64,000 bases of DNA from Alphaproteobacteria bacterium (GTDB taxonomy: Bacteria; Pseudomonadota; Alphaproteobacteria; Caulobacterales; Maricaulaceae): the NCBI GenBank assembly GCA_016124675.1, contig WGNG01000006.1, positions 51,393 through 115,392 of the forward strand, written 5' to 3'. The notes below the pieces were generated by a model that made no database searches, was not told the DNA's origin, and saw only the letters and a program-made list of their open reading frames with translations. Below are positions 1 through 7,650 of this stretch, one piece after another. Positions within the stretch are counted from its first letter, which is position 1; each line of letters begins with the position of its first letter. A program made the translations under genes and the position numbers.

Positions 1-181
1 CCGCCCGGTCGGTGAGGTCCACATAATCGGATCGCACCCTGCGAAAGAGGCGGCTGGAGTGGCGCACATGGAGGATATCCGCCAGCGCCAGGCTCACGGC
101 GCCGTCGCTGATCGTGTCCTCGGTCAACGTAATCGTGACCGGCGCACTGACGGGTGCAGGGCGGAGTGTGACCGTGGTCAT
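1..181 (-). CDS. hypothetical protein, N-terminal fragment
   Basis: The first 60 residues of a minus-strand gene that runs off the left edge of the window. It begins MTTVTLRPAPVSAPVTITL and has no obvious signal peptide or membrane segment in the visible part. The basic stretch HSSRLFRRVRSDYVDL follows at about residues 41-56. It starts 22 bases after the stop of the frameshifted gene to its right, so it is probably the last visible member of a minus-strand operon that begins with the TPR gene at 1778. I do not recognise the family and cannot assign a function. Confidence 0.55.
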   Translation of the reverse strand, partial: MTTVTLRPAPVSAPVTITLTEDTISDGAVSLALADILHVRHSSRLFRRVRSDYVDLTDRA

Positions 182-202
182 GGCGGGCGCCCCTTTCGCG
201 CC

Positions 203-881
203 TTACTCTTGGGCCGCCGCCTGCTCGGCGCGGTAGCGGGCCAGACAGGCATTGGCGTCCGCATTCAGGCCCTCGGTGCGTTCCCAGCCGGACTGAACAC
301 GGGCGATGCGCGCTTCGACATCCTGATTGGCCTGCTCAAGCGTCCGATCCGGGTCCACGGCGTCGCCGCGCCCGGTGGCGGCGGCGAGGTGCCTTTGCAG
401 AGCGTAGGTCGCCAGCCGGGTGTATTGCTCGGCCTGGTCCGGCTCATAGCGCGCAAAGATGGCGAAGGTGACGGCGCAGGTGTATTCCGCGATCAGATCT
501 TCGCGCCGGCCCAGCGTCGCCACCGGGGTAAAGCCGTGCTCCCGGTCGCAGGCGGCGATGTTTTCAACGGCCCGCTGGTCGAACTCAGGCGTGTTGCTGT
601 TCAGCAAGAAATCGCCTTCCATGATCTGATCGAAAAACATGAAGCTGGTCAAAAGGGCATGGCGCCCCCCTCAGTGTTTCATGCCTTCTTTGAGCAACTA
701 TTTCATCAGCGGCAATAACAACTTCGCCAAATCGCCAAGTGAAAATTAAAGTCTCATAAAGCGAGGCGCAAGTCATTGGCGTGACATCGATGAAGCGCTC
801 TTCGTCTTCAGCGGCGAGCGCCCTGGGCGACGCCGCAGACGCCAACGTCATCAGCGCAGCGATTGAAAGAATGCGGATCAT
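203..881 (-). pseudogene. exported two-cysteine-domain protein, broken by a one-base frameshift
   Basis: The 5' part (from ATG at 881, Shine-Dalgarno AGGAAGG) encodes a signal peptide ending near PRALAA and then the motif TCASLYE. The 3' part is in another frame and carries ACDREHGFTPV, a second Cys pair and the terminus RYRAEQAAAQE. Removing one G from the G6 run (C6 at 665-670 on the plus strand) joins the frames into one protein of about 225 residues reading through ETLRGRHALLTSFMFFDQ. The joined product has the CAxLY...CDxxxGFxP layout found in six other proteins of this locus. The gene lies 30 bases after the TPR gene in the same operon. It may be a real pseudogene, a phase-variable homopolymer or a sequencing error. 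Function unknown; envelope or periplasmic location inferred. Confidence 0.65.
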
Positions 882-911
882 GGCTTCAGGCCCTTCCTGT
901 CAAAACACGCC

Positions 912-1778
912 TCACGGCTGCGCCAGCAGCGCTTCGAGCGCCGCGCGGTGGTCCTGGTTCGCCGGGTCAAGTTCGACCGCAGTGCGATAATCCGCAATCG
1001 CGCCCTCGACATTTCCGAGCTCGCAGCGCACCGCCGCCCGCTGGGCATGGAAGCCGGCGCGTTGCGTGTCGGCCAACTCCTGCGGTTCAGCATCGGCGCC
1101 GGTGTCCAGCACATGATCGAGATCGGCCAGCGCCTCCTCATGACGGCCCAGCGCGGACAGGGTGCGTGCGCGCTCCGCACGGGCGTTCAGATGATCGGGA
1201 TTGAGGGTGAGCGCCCTTTCAAACGGGTCGAGCGCCAACTCCAGCCGATCTTCAAGCGACAAGCTCGGCCGTTCCTCATTGATCAAGCTCAAACCATAGG
1301 CATGGGCGGCCTCGGCCATGCGTATGCGGCTATCGGGGGACGGCTCCAGCCCGAACTCCAGGGCCATTGAGTACTCAAAGTCCGCCCACTCCAGATCGCC
1401 TTGCGCAAATGCGACATCGCCACGCGCTTCAATCACTCTGGCGATGCTGAAGATGCGATCGCTCTCCAGTATCGAGCGGGCCTCTTCAAATTCGCCACGG
1501 TCTGTCAGGATGCGCGCCGCTTCAATGGCCGAAGCCGCCTTGTCTTCGTCCGTGCCGTAGCCGTGCATGGTCGCATGCATGCGGCAGTAATGCAGGCGGT
1601 CGTCCGGGTCGGTCGCTTCAAGGCAGTCCGACAGAAAAAAGCCGAGTTGCGCCGCCGCCGGCGCGGCCGCGGCGAGCATCAGCCCAAGGCTCGCGAACAC
1701 GCCGCCGAGCCACGCGCCCACGCGCGTCAATCGGCCAGATCGCCCGGTTTGGCCTTGCCCCGAATTCTCCTCCATCAT
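912..1778 (-). CDS. exported TPR-repeat protein
   Basis: 288 residues. After a short polar N-terminus comes a hydrophobic signal segment (about 22-44, GVFASLGLMLAAAAPAAAQ) that probably ends at AAAQ. The C-terminal half has tetratricopeptide repeats, for example LALDPFERALTLNPDHLNARAERARTL and CELGNVEGAIADYRTAVELDP. TPR proteins bind partner proteins; no catalytic motif is visible. Start ATG at 1778 follows AAGGAGG with good spacing; a second ATG at 1775 is equally possible. It heads a minus-strand operon with the frameshifted gene 30 bases downstream and is divergent from the first Sel1 gene, sharing a 147-base promoter region. Periplasmic location is inferred from the signal peptide. Confidence 0.85.
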   Translation of the reverse strand: MMEENSGQGQTGRSGRLTRVGAWLGGVFASLGLMLAAAAPAAAQLGFFLSDCLEATDPDDRLHYCRMHATMHGYGTDEDKAASAIEAARILTDRGEFEEARSILESDRIFSIARVIEARGDVAFAQGDLEWADFEYSMALEFGLEPSPDSRIRMAEAAHAYGLSLINEERPSLSLEDRLELALDPFERALTLNPDHLNARAERARTLSALGRHEEALADLDHVLDTGADAEPQELADTQRAGFHAQRAAVRCELGNVEGAIADYRTAVELDPANQDHRAALEALLAQP

Positions 1779-1833
1779 CGCACAGCCTCCTTGTTCGAAA
1801 CTGAAACCTCCCAGCTATGACGACAGCCGCAAA

Positions 1834-1850
1834 CCCCCTGAACAGGGGAT
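1834..1850. repeat. dispersed palindrome, copy 1
   Basis: Sequence CCCCCTGAACAGGGGAT: a six-base stem CCCCTG/CAGGGG with a two-base centre. It lies in the divergent promoter region between the TPR gene and the first Sel1 gene. It is one of eight copies in the first 10.5 kb. Confidence 0.8.
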
Positions 1851-1925
1851 ATCGGATCCGAACCGGTGCGGGGACGATGTCCCCGCGCCGCCTTGTCCCC
1901 ACAGCCGCTGAAGGAGTTTCGAAAC

Positions 1926-2633
1926 ATGCCACCTAGCAATGGAAGCCATGCCCGGGTGACCGCTCTCACCCCGCGATTCGCCGCACTCACCGGCCTTGCG
2001 CTGGCGCTATGCACCCTCATCCCCGCCGCCCCAGCCAGCGCCCTGGGCGCCGCCGCCTCGCCCGCGCCCGGCGAGCTCTACCGCCAGGGCATCATCGCCC
2101 ATGTGAGCGGCGATCATGAGGCGGCGCGCCGGGCCTTCGCGACCGATTGCCAGGCGGGCTCCGCCGCAAGCTGCCTCCAGCTCGCCATGATGCTGGCCGA
2201 CGGCGAAGGCGGCCCGGCCGAACCTGAACGGGCGCGCACCATGCTGTCGCAGGCCTGCACCGCGGGCGGACCCGGCGTCGGCGCCTGCCACCGGGTGGGC
2301 CTGATGCGGCTCAACGGCGAGGGCGGCGCGGCGGACCTGCCCGGCGCGCGCGCCGCCTTCAACGCCGCGTGCGAGGCGGACGAGCCGCATGCCTGCTACG
2401 ACTACGCCGCCATGATGATCCGCGGCCAGGGCGGCGCGCGCGATCCTGTGGATGCGCTGGTTCCGCTGCAGAAAGCCTGCGACTGGGACCATCCTGCGGG
2501 GTGCTACATGCTCGGCCTTGTGACGCGGGAGTCCTACGGCTCCTTGCGCATTGACGTCATCCGCACCGCCTTCCAGCGCGCCTGCGCGCTGGGCGATGCA
2601 CGCGGCTGCGACGCGCCGCTGACGAGCCAGTAA
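1926..2633 (+). CDS. exported cysteine-rich Sel1-repeat protein (SLR-1)
   Basis: 235 residues. ATG at 1926 follows GAAGGAG at about 1908-1914, preferred over an upstream in-frame ATG at 1866 that lacks such a site. A signal peptide spans roughly residues 1-40, ending at ASA. Then come about five Sel1-like repeats, recognisable by repeated 'mLadGeGGpaDpeRAr..l..AC..G...AC' units with paired cysteines as in Helicobacter Hcp proteins. In that family each helical hairpin is stapled by a disulfide and the solenoid binds other molecules. No enzymatic motif is present. A periplasmic or secreted role is inferred. It begins a plus-strand series of related genes and is followed 12 bases later by a second Sel1 gene, probably co-transcribed. 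Confidence 0.88.
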   Translation: MPPSNGSHARVTALTPRFAALTGLALALCTLIPAAPASALGAAASPAPGELYRQGIIAHVSGDHEAARRAFATDCQAGSAASCLQLAMMLADGEGGPAEPERARTMLSQACTAGGPGVGACHRVGLMRLNGEGGAADLPGARAAFNAACEADEPHACYDYAAMMIRGQGGARDPVDALVPLQKACDWDHPAGCYMLGLVTRESYGSLRIDVIRTAFQRACALGDARGCDAPLTSQ

Positions 2634-2645
2634 GGGGCAAGTGAG

Positions 2646-3665
2646 ATGGCCGCGAAGATGAACGCGCTTGTGATGACAATCCTGAAGACCCGGGCAGCGA
2701 TGGGCGCCGCCTTCGCCGCCCTGGCCCTGCTTGCGGAAGCGCCCGCCTCTGCCGGTTCCCCCGCGCCCGCGCCGGACGCCGGCTTCTGGGAGGCGCTGCG
2801 CGCGGCGTCTTCCGGTGACCGGGTTGCGGCTCTGGCCGAGATGCGCACCGCGTGCGCCGGCGGGATGGGCTATGCCTGCTTCATGGCAGGCGAGATGCTG
2901 CTTGAAGAAAGCGCCAGCGCCGCGAATGCGCAGGCAGCGCGTGACGCATACCTGCAGGCCTGCCGCATCGGCGGCGCGCCGGAAGGCTGCACCGAGTATG
3001 GACGGCTTCTTTGGCGCGGCGTCGGCGGCGGCGCCGACCCGCACGGCGCCCGCGCCGCGTTTGCGAACGGGTGCGCGGCAGGCGACTCGCTTGGCTGCTT
3101 CCATCAGGGCGTCCTGCTTGAAGCCGGGATTGGCGGACCGGCTGACGCCGCTGCGGCGCGCGCACTGCACCATGCCAGTTGCCACCGGGGCCACATCGCC
3201 AGCTGCGCGCGCCTGGGCGTGATGCTGGCGCAGGGGGCAGGCGGCGAGCCGGACCCGGCACAGGCGCGCATGGTGCTCTCGCGCGCCTGCGAAAGCCGGG
3301 GCTCTCCGGAGGCGTGCGGAAACTTCGGCGCCATGCTGGCCGCCGGCCTTGGCGGACCGGTCGAACCGGCGCGCGCAAGGTCGCATCTTGTGGGCGCCTG
3401 CAGCCATGGATACGCACCGGCGTGCAGCAATCTCGACACCCTCGCAGCGGCCCGCCCGTCCGGCGGCGCGGCGCCTGCGCTCATCCCCGTGCTGCTCCCT
3501 GAGACGGAAGAGTCCGGTTGCGCAGCGGGCGAGGCCGCCGCCTGCCACGTCACCGCACTGGTGCTGCACGGCGCCCCGGGCTCGCGCAACGAAGAGGCGG
3601 CGCGGCGGGCGCTGGCCTGCGTGCTGGGATCGCAGCGCGACTGCCAGGGCGAAGAGGAGCGCTGA
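2646..3665 (+). CDS. exported cysteine-rich Sel1-repeat protein (SLR-2)
   Basis: 339 residues. Signal peptide about 1-36 (hydrophobic core MGAAFAALALLAEAPASA). The remainder is a chain of about seven Hcp-type Sel1 repeats such as LLWRGVGGGADPHGARAAF and MLAQGAGGEPDPAQARMVL, each carrying a Cys pair. The ATG at 2646 lies close behind GGGGCAAG, 12 bases after the stop of SLR-1, so the two probably form a transcription unit. The stop codon is followed within 9 bases by palindrome copy 2. The family is known for protein-protein interaction; the partner here is unknown. Confidence 0.88.
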   Translation: MAAKMNALVMTILKTRAAMGAAFAALALLAEAPASAGSPAPAPDAGFWEALRAASSGDRVAALAEMRTACAGGMGYACFMAGEMLLEESASAANAQAARDAYLQACRIGGAPEGCTEYGRLLWRGVGGGADPHGARAAFANGCAAGDSLGCFHQGVLLEAGIGGPADAAAARALHHASCHRGHIASCARLGVMLAQGAGGEPDPAQARMVLSRACESRGSPEACGNFGAMLAAGLGGPVEPARARSHLVGACSHGYAPACSNLDTLAAARPSGGAAPALIPVLLPETEESGCAAGEAAACHVTALVLHGAPGSRNEEAARRALACVLGSQRDCQGEEER

Positions 3666-3673
3666 ACGCTCAC

Positions 3674-3687
3674 CCCCTGATCAGGGG
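3674..3687. repeat. dispersed palindrome, copy 2
   Basis: CCCCTGATCAGGGG, a perfect 14-base palindrome, followed by ATGCCG. It lies 8 bases after the SLR-2 stop. Confidence 0.8.
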
Positions 3688-3751
3688 ATGCCGCTCGCGG
3701 CGCGGCTTTGGCACCCTCTGCCTTCGGACTGTCCCTTGAGGAGGCATCGCG

Positions 3752-4285
3752 ATGCCCGGCTTCGCCAACACCCTTGCCTGCGTTCTGGCCGTCGCCCTCG
3801 CCGCCGCCGCCGCAGCGCCCGCCACCGCCCACACGACCGATTTCGAGCCCTGGCGCGGGCCCGGCGAGGCGGCGGTCAACGCCCGGCTCGCCTCGCTGGC
3901 GCAAGAATGCCGAGCCGATATGAACCGCGCGCTCGTCTACGACCCGCAGGACATGATCGTTGCCGCCGACTTCAATCTCGACGGCATCGTGGATCCGGTT
4001 CTGGACCAGTCGAAAGTCTATTGCGGCGACTCGCTGGCGCTCTGGTCCGGCACGGGCGGATCGCCAGTGCGGATTTTCGTGTCCGACGGCGAGGGCGGCT
4101 GGAGCGAGCACACCACGGGCGGTTTCGCCGGCCGGGTCGAACTGATCGGCCATGTCCCGGTCTGGCTCTCCCTGGTGCACGGCTCGGCCTGCGACGGTTA
4201 TGGCGCGCTGCCCTGCGCTGAAGTGCTCATCTGGGGCGACGGGGCGTTCCGGTCCGTCGCGGACGGCAAGCGGAGCGAGCCGTGA
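3752..4285 (+). CDS. exported hypothetical protein with DxNxDG loop
   Basis: 177 residues. Signal peptide about 1-26 (LACVLAVALAAAAAAPATAH). The motif VAADFNLDGIVDPVLD at about residues 69-84 matches the D-x-N-x-D-G calcium-binding loop of FG-GAP/VCBS or EF-hand-like repeats, and a C-terminal Cys pair is present (GSACDGYGALPCAEV). The start ATG at 3752 follows GAGGAGG with normal spacing. A single loop is not enough to call a beta-propeller, so the function is unassigned. It sits between SLR-2 and SLR-3 and is bracketed by palindrome copies 2 and 3. Confidence 0.75.
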   Translation: MPGFANTLACVLAVALAAAAAAPATAHTTDFEPWRGPGEAAVNARLASLAQECRADMNRALVYDPQDMIVAADFNLDGIVDPVLDQSKVYCGDSLALWSGTGGSPVRIFVSDGEGGWSEHTTGGFAGRVELIGHVPVWLSLVHGSACDGYGALPCAEVLIWGDGAFRSVADGKRSEP

Positions 4286-4290
4286 GCATG

Positions 4291-4305
4291 CCCTGTTCGG
4301 GGGAT
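4291..4305. repeat. dispersed palindrome, copy 3 (degenerate)
   Basis: CCCTGTTCGGGGGAT followed by GGCGGGGGCGAAATC. One arm base differs from the consensus. It lies 5 bases after the stop of the preceding gene. The GGGCGAAATC tail is also found near copy 7. Confidence 0.65.
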
Positions 4306-4378
4306 GGCGGGGGCGAAATCCAAAAGGCACGGTGGACCGTGCGGACTGAAGTCCATCGAACCGCAGGAGGCATGGCTC

Positions 4379-5221
4379 ATGAAACTTTCGCTCATCATCG
4401 CTGCAGCCATGGTCGCAGGACTGCTCGCCAGCGCGCCGGGCACAGCCGCGACGCCGCAATCGGCCCGGGACGCGGATGAGGCGGGCATTGCGGCCCATAA
4501 TGCAGGCGATTTCACGGCCGCCCGCGGACACTTCCAACGCGCATGCGACGGCGAAAACCCGAACGGCTGCAGAAATCTGGGAGCCATGCTCGCCAATGGC
4601 CGGGGCGGCCCCGCTGATCCGGCAGGCGCGCGCGACGCCTATCGCCGGTCGTGTGGTGGCGATGACGCTGCAGGGTGCGTCTTCTGGGGTCAGATGCTCG
4701 ACCAGGGCCAAGGCGGAGCGGTCGATCTCGTCAGCGCGAGAGCCGCCTACGCGCGCGCCTGCGAGCTCTCCCACCCGATGGGCTGTTACAATTTCGCAAG
4801 CATGCTGCGAAACGGCGAAGGCGGCCCCCAGGATCGCGCACTCGAACGCGACGCTTTTCGCAGAGCCTGTGACGGCGATATCGCCCAGGGCTGCGCGAAT
4901 TACGCCGGCATGCTGGCAAGCGGGGCCGGCGGGGCGCAAGACCGGGTCACCGCGCGCAGCGCCTTTCAACGCGCGTGCGCGCTGAACGATCAGGCAAGCT
5001 GCGTCCAGCTTGGACTGATGATGCTTCTGGGCTTTGGCGGGGCCGCCGATATTGCGGGCGGGTCGGCCACGCTTCGCGCCGCCTGCACCGCGAACTTTGC
5101 GCGCGCCTGCCTGACCCTGTCACAAGTCTTCACCGATCCCGCATACGGAACGCCTGATCCTTCCGCCGCGCAGGCCCTGCGCGCGCGTGCGTGCTCGCTC
5201 GGCGAGCAGAGCGCTTGCTAG
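4379..5221 (+). CDS. exported cysteine-rich Sel1-repeat protein (SLR-3)
   Basis: 280 residues from ATG at 4379, chosen because AGGAGG at 4365-4370 is ideally placed. An in-frame ATG 75 bases upstream has no such site and would place the signal peptide internally. Signal peptide about 1-25 (MKLSLIIAAAMVAGLLASAPGTAA when read in two parts). About six Hcp-type Sel1 repeats follow, with units such as MLANGRGGPADPAGARDAY and MLRNGEGGPQDRALERDAF and paired cysteines. It is probably an exported solenoid for protein interaction; the partner is unknown. The next gene starts 45 bases downstream and is a disrupted relative. Confidence 0.87.
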   Translation: MKLSLIIAAAMVAGLLASAPGTAATPQSARDADEAGIAAHNAGDFTAARGHFQRACDGENPNGCRNLGAMLANGRGGPADPAGARDAYRRSCGGDDAAGCVFWGQMLDQGQGGAVDLVSARAAYARACELSHPMGCYNFASMLRNGEGGPQDRALERDAFRRACDGDIAQGCANYAGMLASGAGGAQDRVTARSAFQRACALNDQASCVQLGLMMLLGFGGAADIAGGSATLRAACTANFARACLTLSQVFTDPAYGTPDPSAAQALRARACSLGEQSAC

Positions 5222-5265
5222 CGGCGCTCCAACACTGCGTCGCCTTCTCCGGGGACGCTTCACCG

Positions 5266-6510
5266 ATGCTGAAATCCGATCAGAACCAAGCCGGCATCAC
5301 CGCCCGTGCGCCTGTGATCGCCACGCTCGCCGCCTTCATGCTGGCGCTGAGCGCTGCGGCGGCGTCCGCAGCTCAGACGAGCGACGATGCGACCGGGCAG
5401 GACAGGCTTTATGAAGAAGTCATGGCGCTAAGATCGAGCGGCAACCTGGCTGAGGCCCGCGAACTGCTGACGCAGGCTTGCGAACTCGGGGATGATCTGT
5501 GGGCCTGCACCCAAGCCGCCCCCATGTAGTCGCTTGGAGAGGGCGGGCGGGCGGACCCGGCCATCGCCAAACACCAGTACGATGGCATCTGCGCGCTTGG
5601 TAACAGGGCCGGTTGCCTGGCGGCCGAGCTGACCCAAACCCATCGCTCCGCCTCACCGTCCGCCATAGCTGCCGCCATCGGCCAGGGCCTCTACGCCGAA
5701 GGTCAACGGCTCACCGACCAAGAGGATACTGAGGGCCTGAACTTCCTTGGACTGGCCTGCAAACTGAACCATGCGCCAGCGTGCTTGGTGTATGGCCGCA
5801 GCCTCCCCCCGATCTCGGTCTTTGACTCCGAGGGCTTCGAGGCCGCATGCCGGGGCGCCATAATCTGCACGGTCCAGCCCTCTCAATTTTATTCCGTACG
5901 GAGCGACCCGGATGCTGGCTGGGCGTTTACACGCGCCTGCGACCTCGGCTCTGGCGAGGCCTGCCTTGAACTTGGCGATGCCCTGAACCCCACAGGCCTG
6001 TTCGGCGCCCCGTCCACGCCGGAGAACTGGCGCGGCGCGATCTCGGCCTTTCAGCGCGCCTGCGACGAGCATCAGCTGGCGGATGGCTGCGAGCGCTATC
6101 GCCGCCTGATGGAGAACCGGCGCAATCCCGAGACGGCGGCTGTCCTTGCCTATCGCGAAACCCGCTGCGCCGAAGGCGACCAGCCATCGTGCGAGATCGT
6201 GGCGGCGGCACAAAACAGTACGAGTTCCGCTGCACAGGGCGCCCCCACCCTCGCCCCGCTGGACTGCGCCGCGGCGCTCTATCTGGTCTCCACCGACGGC
6301 CCCGAGCACGTCGCGCGCGCCACCGCCGAGGCCCGCGCCGCCGTGCAGGCCCATATTGCGGTCCATGGCGGCGATCAGCTGCAGCTAGAAAACCAGGTCG
6401 TCGCGGCGGCGCGGACCCGTCTGCAGGCCCTTCAGTCCGGCGCCCAGACGCCCGACGCCGTGCGCCGGGACGTCCAGGCCTGCCGCCGCCAGTTCGGCTT
6501 CCAGCCCTGA
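5266..6510 (+). pseudogene. exported Sel1-repeat plus two-cysteine-domain protein, interrupted by in-frame TAG
   Basis: A single reading frame from ATG 5266 to stop 6510 (414 codons) broken only by TAG at 5527-5529. It encodes a signal peptide (about 1-34, ending AAASAA), Sel1 repeats, the 'PTGLFGAPSTPENWRGA' module shared with four neighbours, and the C-terminal two-Cys domain (LDCAAALYLV ... ACRRQFGFQP). The stop replaces the Tyr expected in the repeat motif (APM-stop-SLGEGGRADP). One base change from TAC/TAT explains it, and the remaining 327 codons are open and conserved. Without readthrough only an 87-residue exported fragment would be made. The stop at 6508 is followed by palindrome copy 4. 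Confidence 0.75.
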
Positions 6511-6515
6511 AGCCT

Positions 6516-6531
6516 CCCCTGTTCAGGGGAT
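6516..6531. repeat. dispersed palindrome, copy 4
   Basis: CCCCTGTTCAGGGGAT followed by GGCGGCGCGGGCGATAG. It lies 5 bases after the stop of the preceding open frame. Confidence 0.8.
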
Positions 6532-6600
6532 GGCGGCGCGGGCGATAGAGCCTTGATATGTCTCACGCAGCGCCGGTCCGCGCCGGTTTACAGGAGCGCC

Positions 6601-7389
6601 ATGATGAGCCTGAAATCCGTGATATCCCCGATCCTCGCCGCCGCCGTGCTGGCGCTCGGGCCCGCAACGCCCTCCAAGGCTACAGCCGACGAGGCCGGGC
6701 CGAGCCTTGGGAGCTGCGCCGCGCTTTACTACGCGGTCAATCATGAGCGCAGGGCGACCCCGGGGATTCCCTCACCCGCCGAGATCCTCGGCATGGACAA
6801 TATTGACTGGCTCGGCGCCGACATGTTCGGCGGGTCGTTCTGGGTGTTCAGCAACGCCACCGTGATTGACTGGGACCAGCGCTACCGGGCGCTGGAAGCA
6901 CGCTCGGGACAGTCGGATGTCGCGTTCATGCTCCAGGTGATGTCCATCCAGGGCGGGCCGCTGGAGACCATGCCGCGCAATGCCGATCCCGCCTTCCCGC
7001 TCGCCGAGCAGGCTCCGCTCTCCTTCAGCGCGACCCTGCCGTCGCGCGAGGATACGCCGCCCTATGGACGCCGGCTCGCCCGGTGCGATGAGGCCTTCGG
7101 CTTCGCCCCGAGCTTCTGGTTCGGCACGCCCGAGCCCCTTGCCTGTGCTGCGGCGCTATACTTGGCCTCGACCGACGGCCCCGAATATGCAGCGCGCGCC
7201 ATCGCCGAAGCCCGCAACGCCGTGCAGGCCCATATCGCCGCCCATGGAGGCGATCAGCTTGAACTGGAGAACCGTGTCGTGGCTCAGGCCCAGGCCCGGC
7301 TCCTGCGACTCCAGAGCGGGACCGAACCGGTGGATGGGGCGCGGTTTGACATCCAGATCTGCCGCCGGGAGTTCGGGGTCCAGCCTTGA
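6601..7389 (+). CDS. exported protein with two copies of a two-cysteine domain
   Basis: 262 residues from ATG 6601 (AGGAG at 6592; a second ATG at 6604 is possible). Signal peptide about 1-29. The mature part holds two units of the domain that recurs in this locus. Unit one runs from GSCAALYYAV to RCDEAFGFAPSFW. Unit two runs from LACAAALYLASTDGPEYAA to ICRREFGVQP and is about 80% identical by eye to the C-terminus of the disrupted gene upstream. No known catalytic motif is visible. Each unit has a Cys near its start and a Cys near its end, suggesting a disulfide. Palindrome copies 4 and 5 flank the gene. Function unknown; exported location inferred. Confidence 0.82.
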   Translation: MMSLKSVISPILAAAVLALGPATPSKATADEAGPSLGSCAALYYAVNHERRATPGIPSPAEILGMDNIDWLGADMFGGSFWVFSNATVIDWDQRYRALEARSGQSDVAFMLQVMSIQGGPLETMPRNADPAFPLAEQAPLSFSATLPSREDTPPYGRRLARCDEAFGFAPSFWFGTPEPLACAAALYLASTDGPEYAARAIAEARNAVQAHIAAHGGDQLELENRVVAQAQARLLRLQSGTEPVDGARFDIQICRREFGVQP

Positions 7390-7395
7390 GCATCT

Positions 7396-7411
7396 CCCCT
7401 GTTCGGGGGAT
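7396..7411. repeat. dispersed palindrome, copy 5
   Basis: CCCCTGTTCGGGGGAT followed by GGCGGCGGCGGG. It lies 6 bases after a stop codon in a 261-base gene-free stretch that also holds copy 6. I see no open frame or RNA gene in that stretch. Confidence 0.75.
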
Positions 7412-7559
7412 GGCGGCGGCGGGTCCAAGGCGCGAGCGTGGCGTCAGATTGCGGCGCTGGCGCCGCGCCCGGCCTAGAGTGCCCGCATGAGGCCGGTCGC
7501 CTGCCCTTTTGCCGGCGTTCATTCGCCGGCGGCGGATTGGATGGGTCACGCCTCGCCTA

Positions 7560-7574
7560 CCCTGTTCAGGGGAT
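7560..7574. repeat. dispersed palindrome, copy 6
   Basis: CCCTGTTCAGGGGAT followed by ATAGCG, about 76 bases before the next start codon. It is the second copy in the same intergenic stretch. Confidence 0.75.
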
Positions 7575-7650
7575 ATAGCGCCTGATCCGGCTCTGCGAAG
7601 CTGACTCCCGCGTCGATTGTCCATGCTGCCTTCTTCAGGAGCTGCCACCC

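Noticed and set aside
203..881. HdeA/HdeB acid-stress chaperone
   Set aside because: The Cys spacing is superficially similar, but the protein is about twice as long and fits the locus's own two-Cys family better.
3752..4285. Beta-propeller (FG-GAP) protein
   Set aside because: Only one DxNxDG loop is present; several blades would be required.
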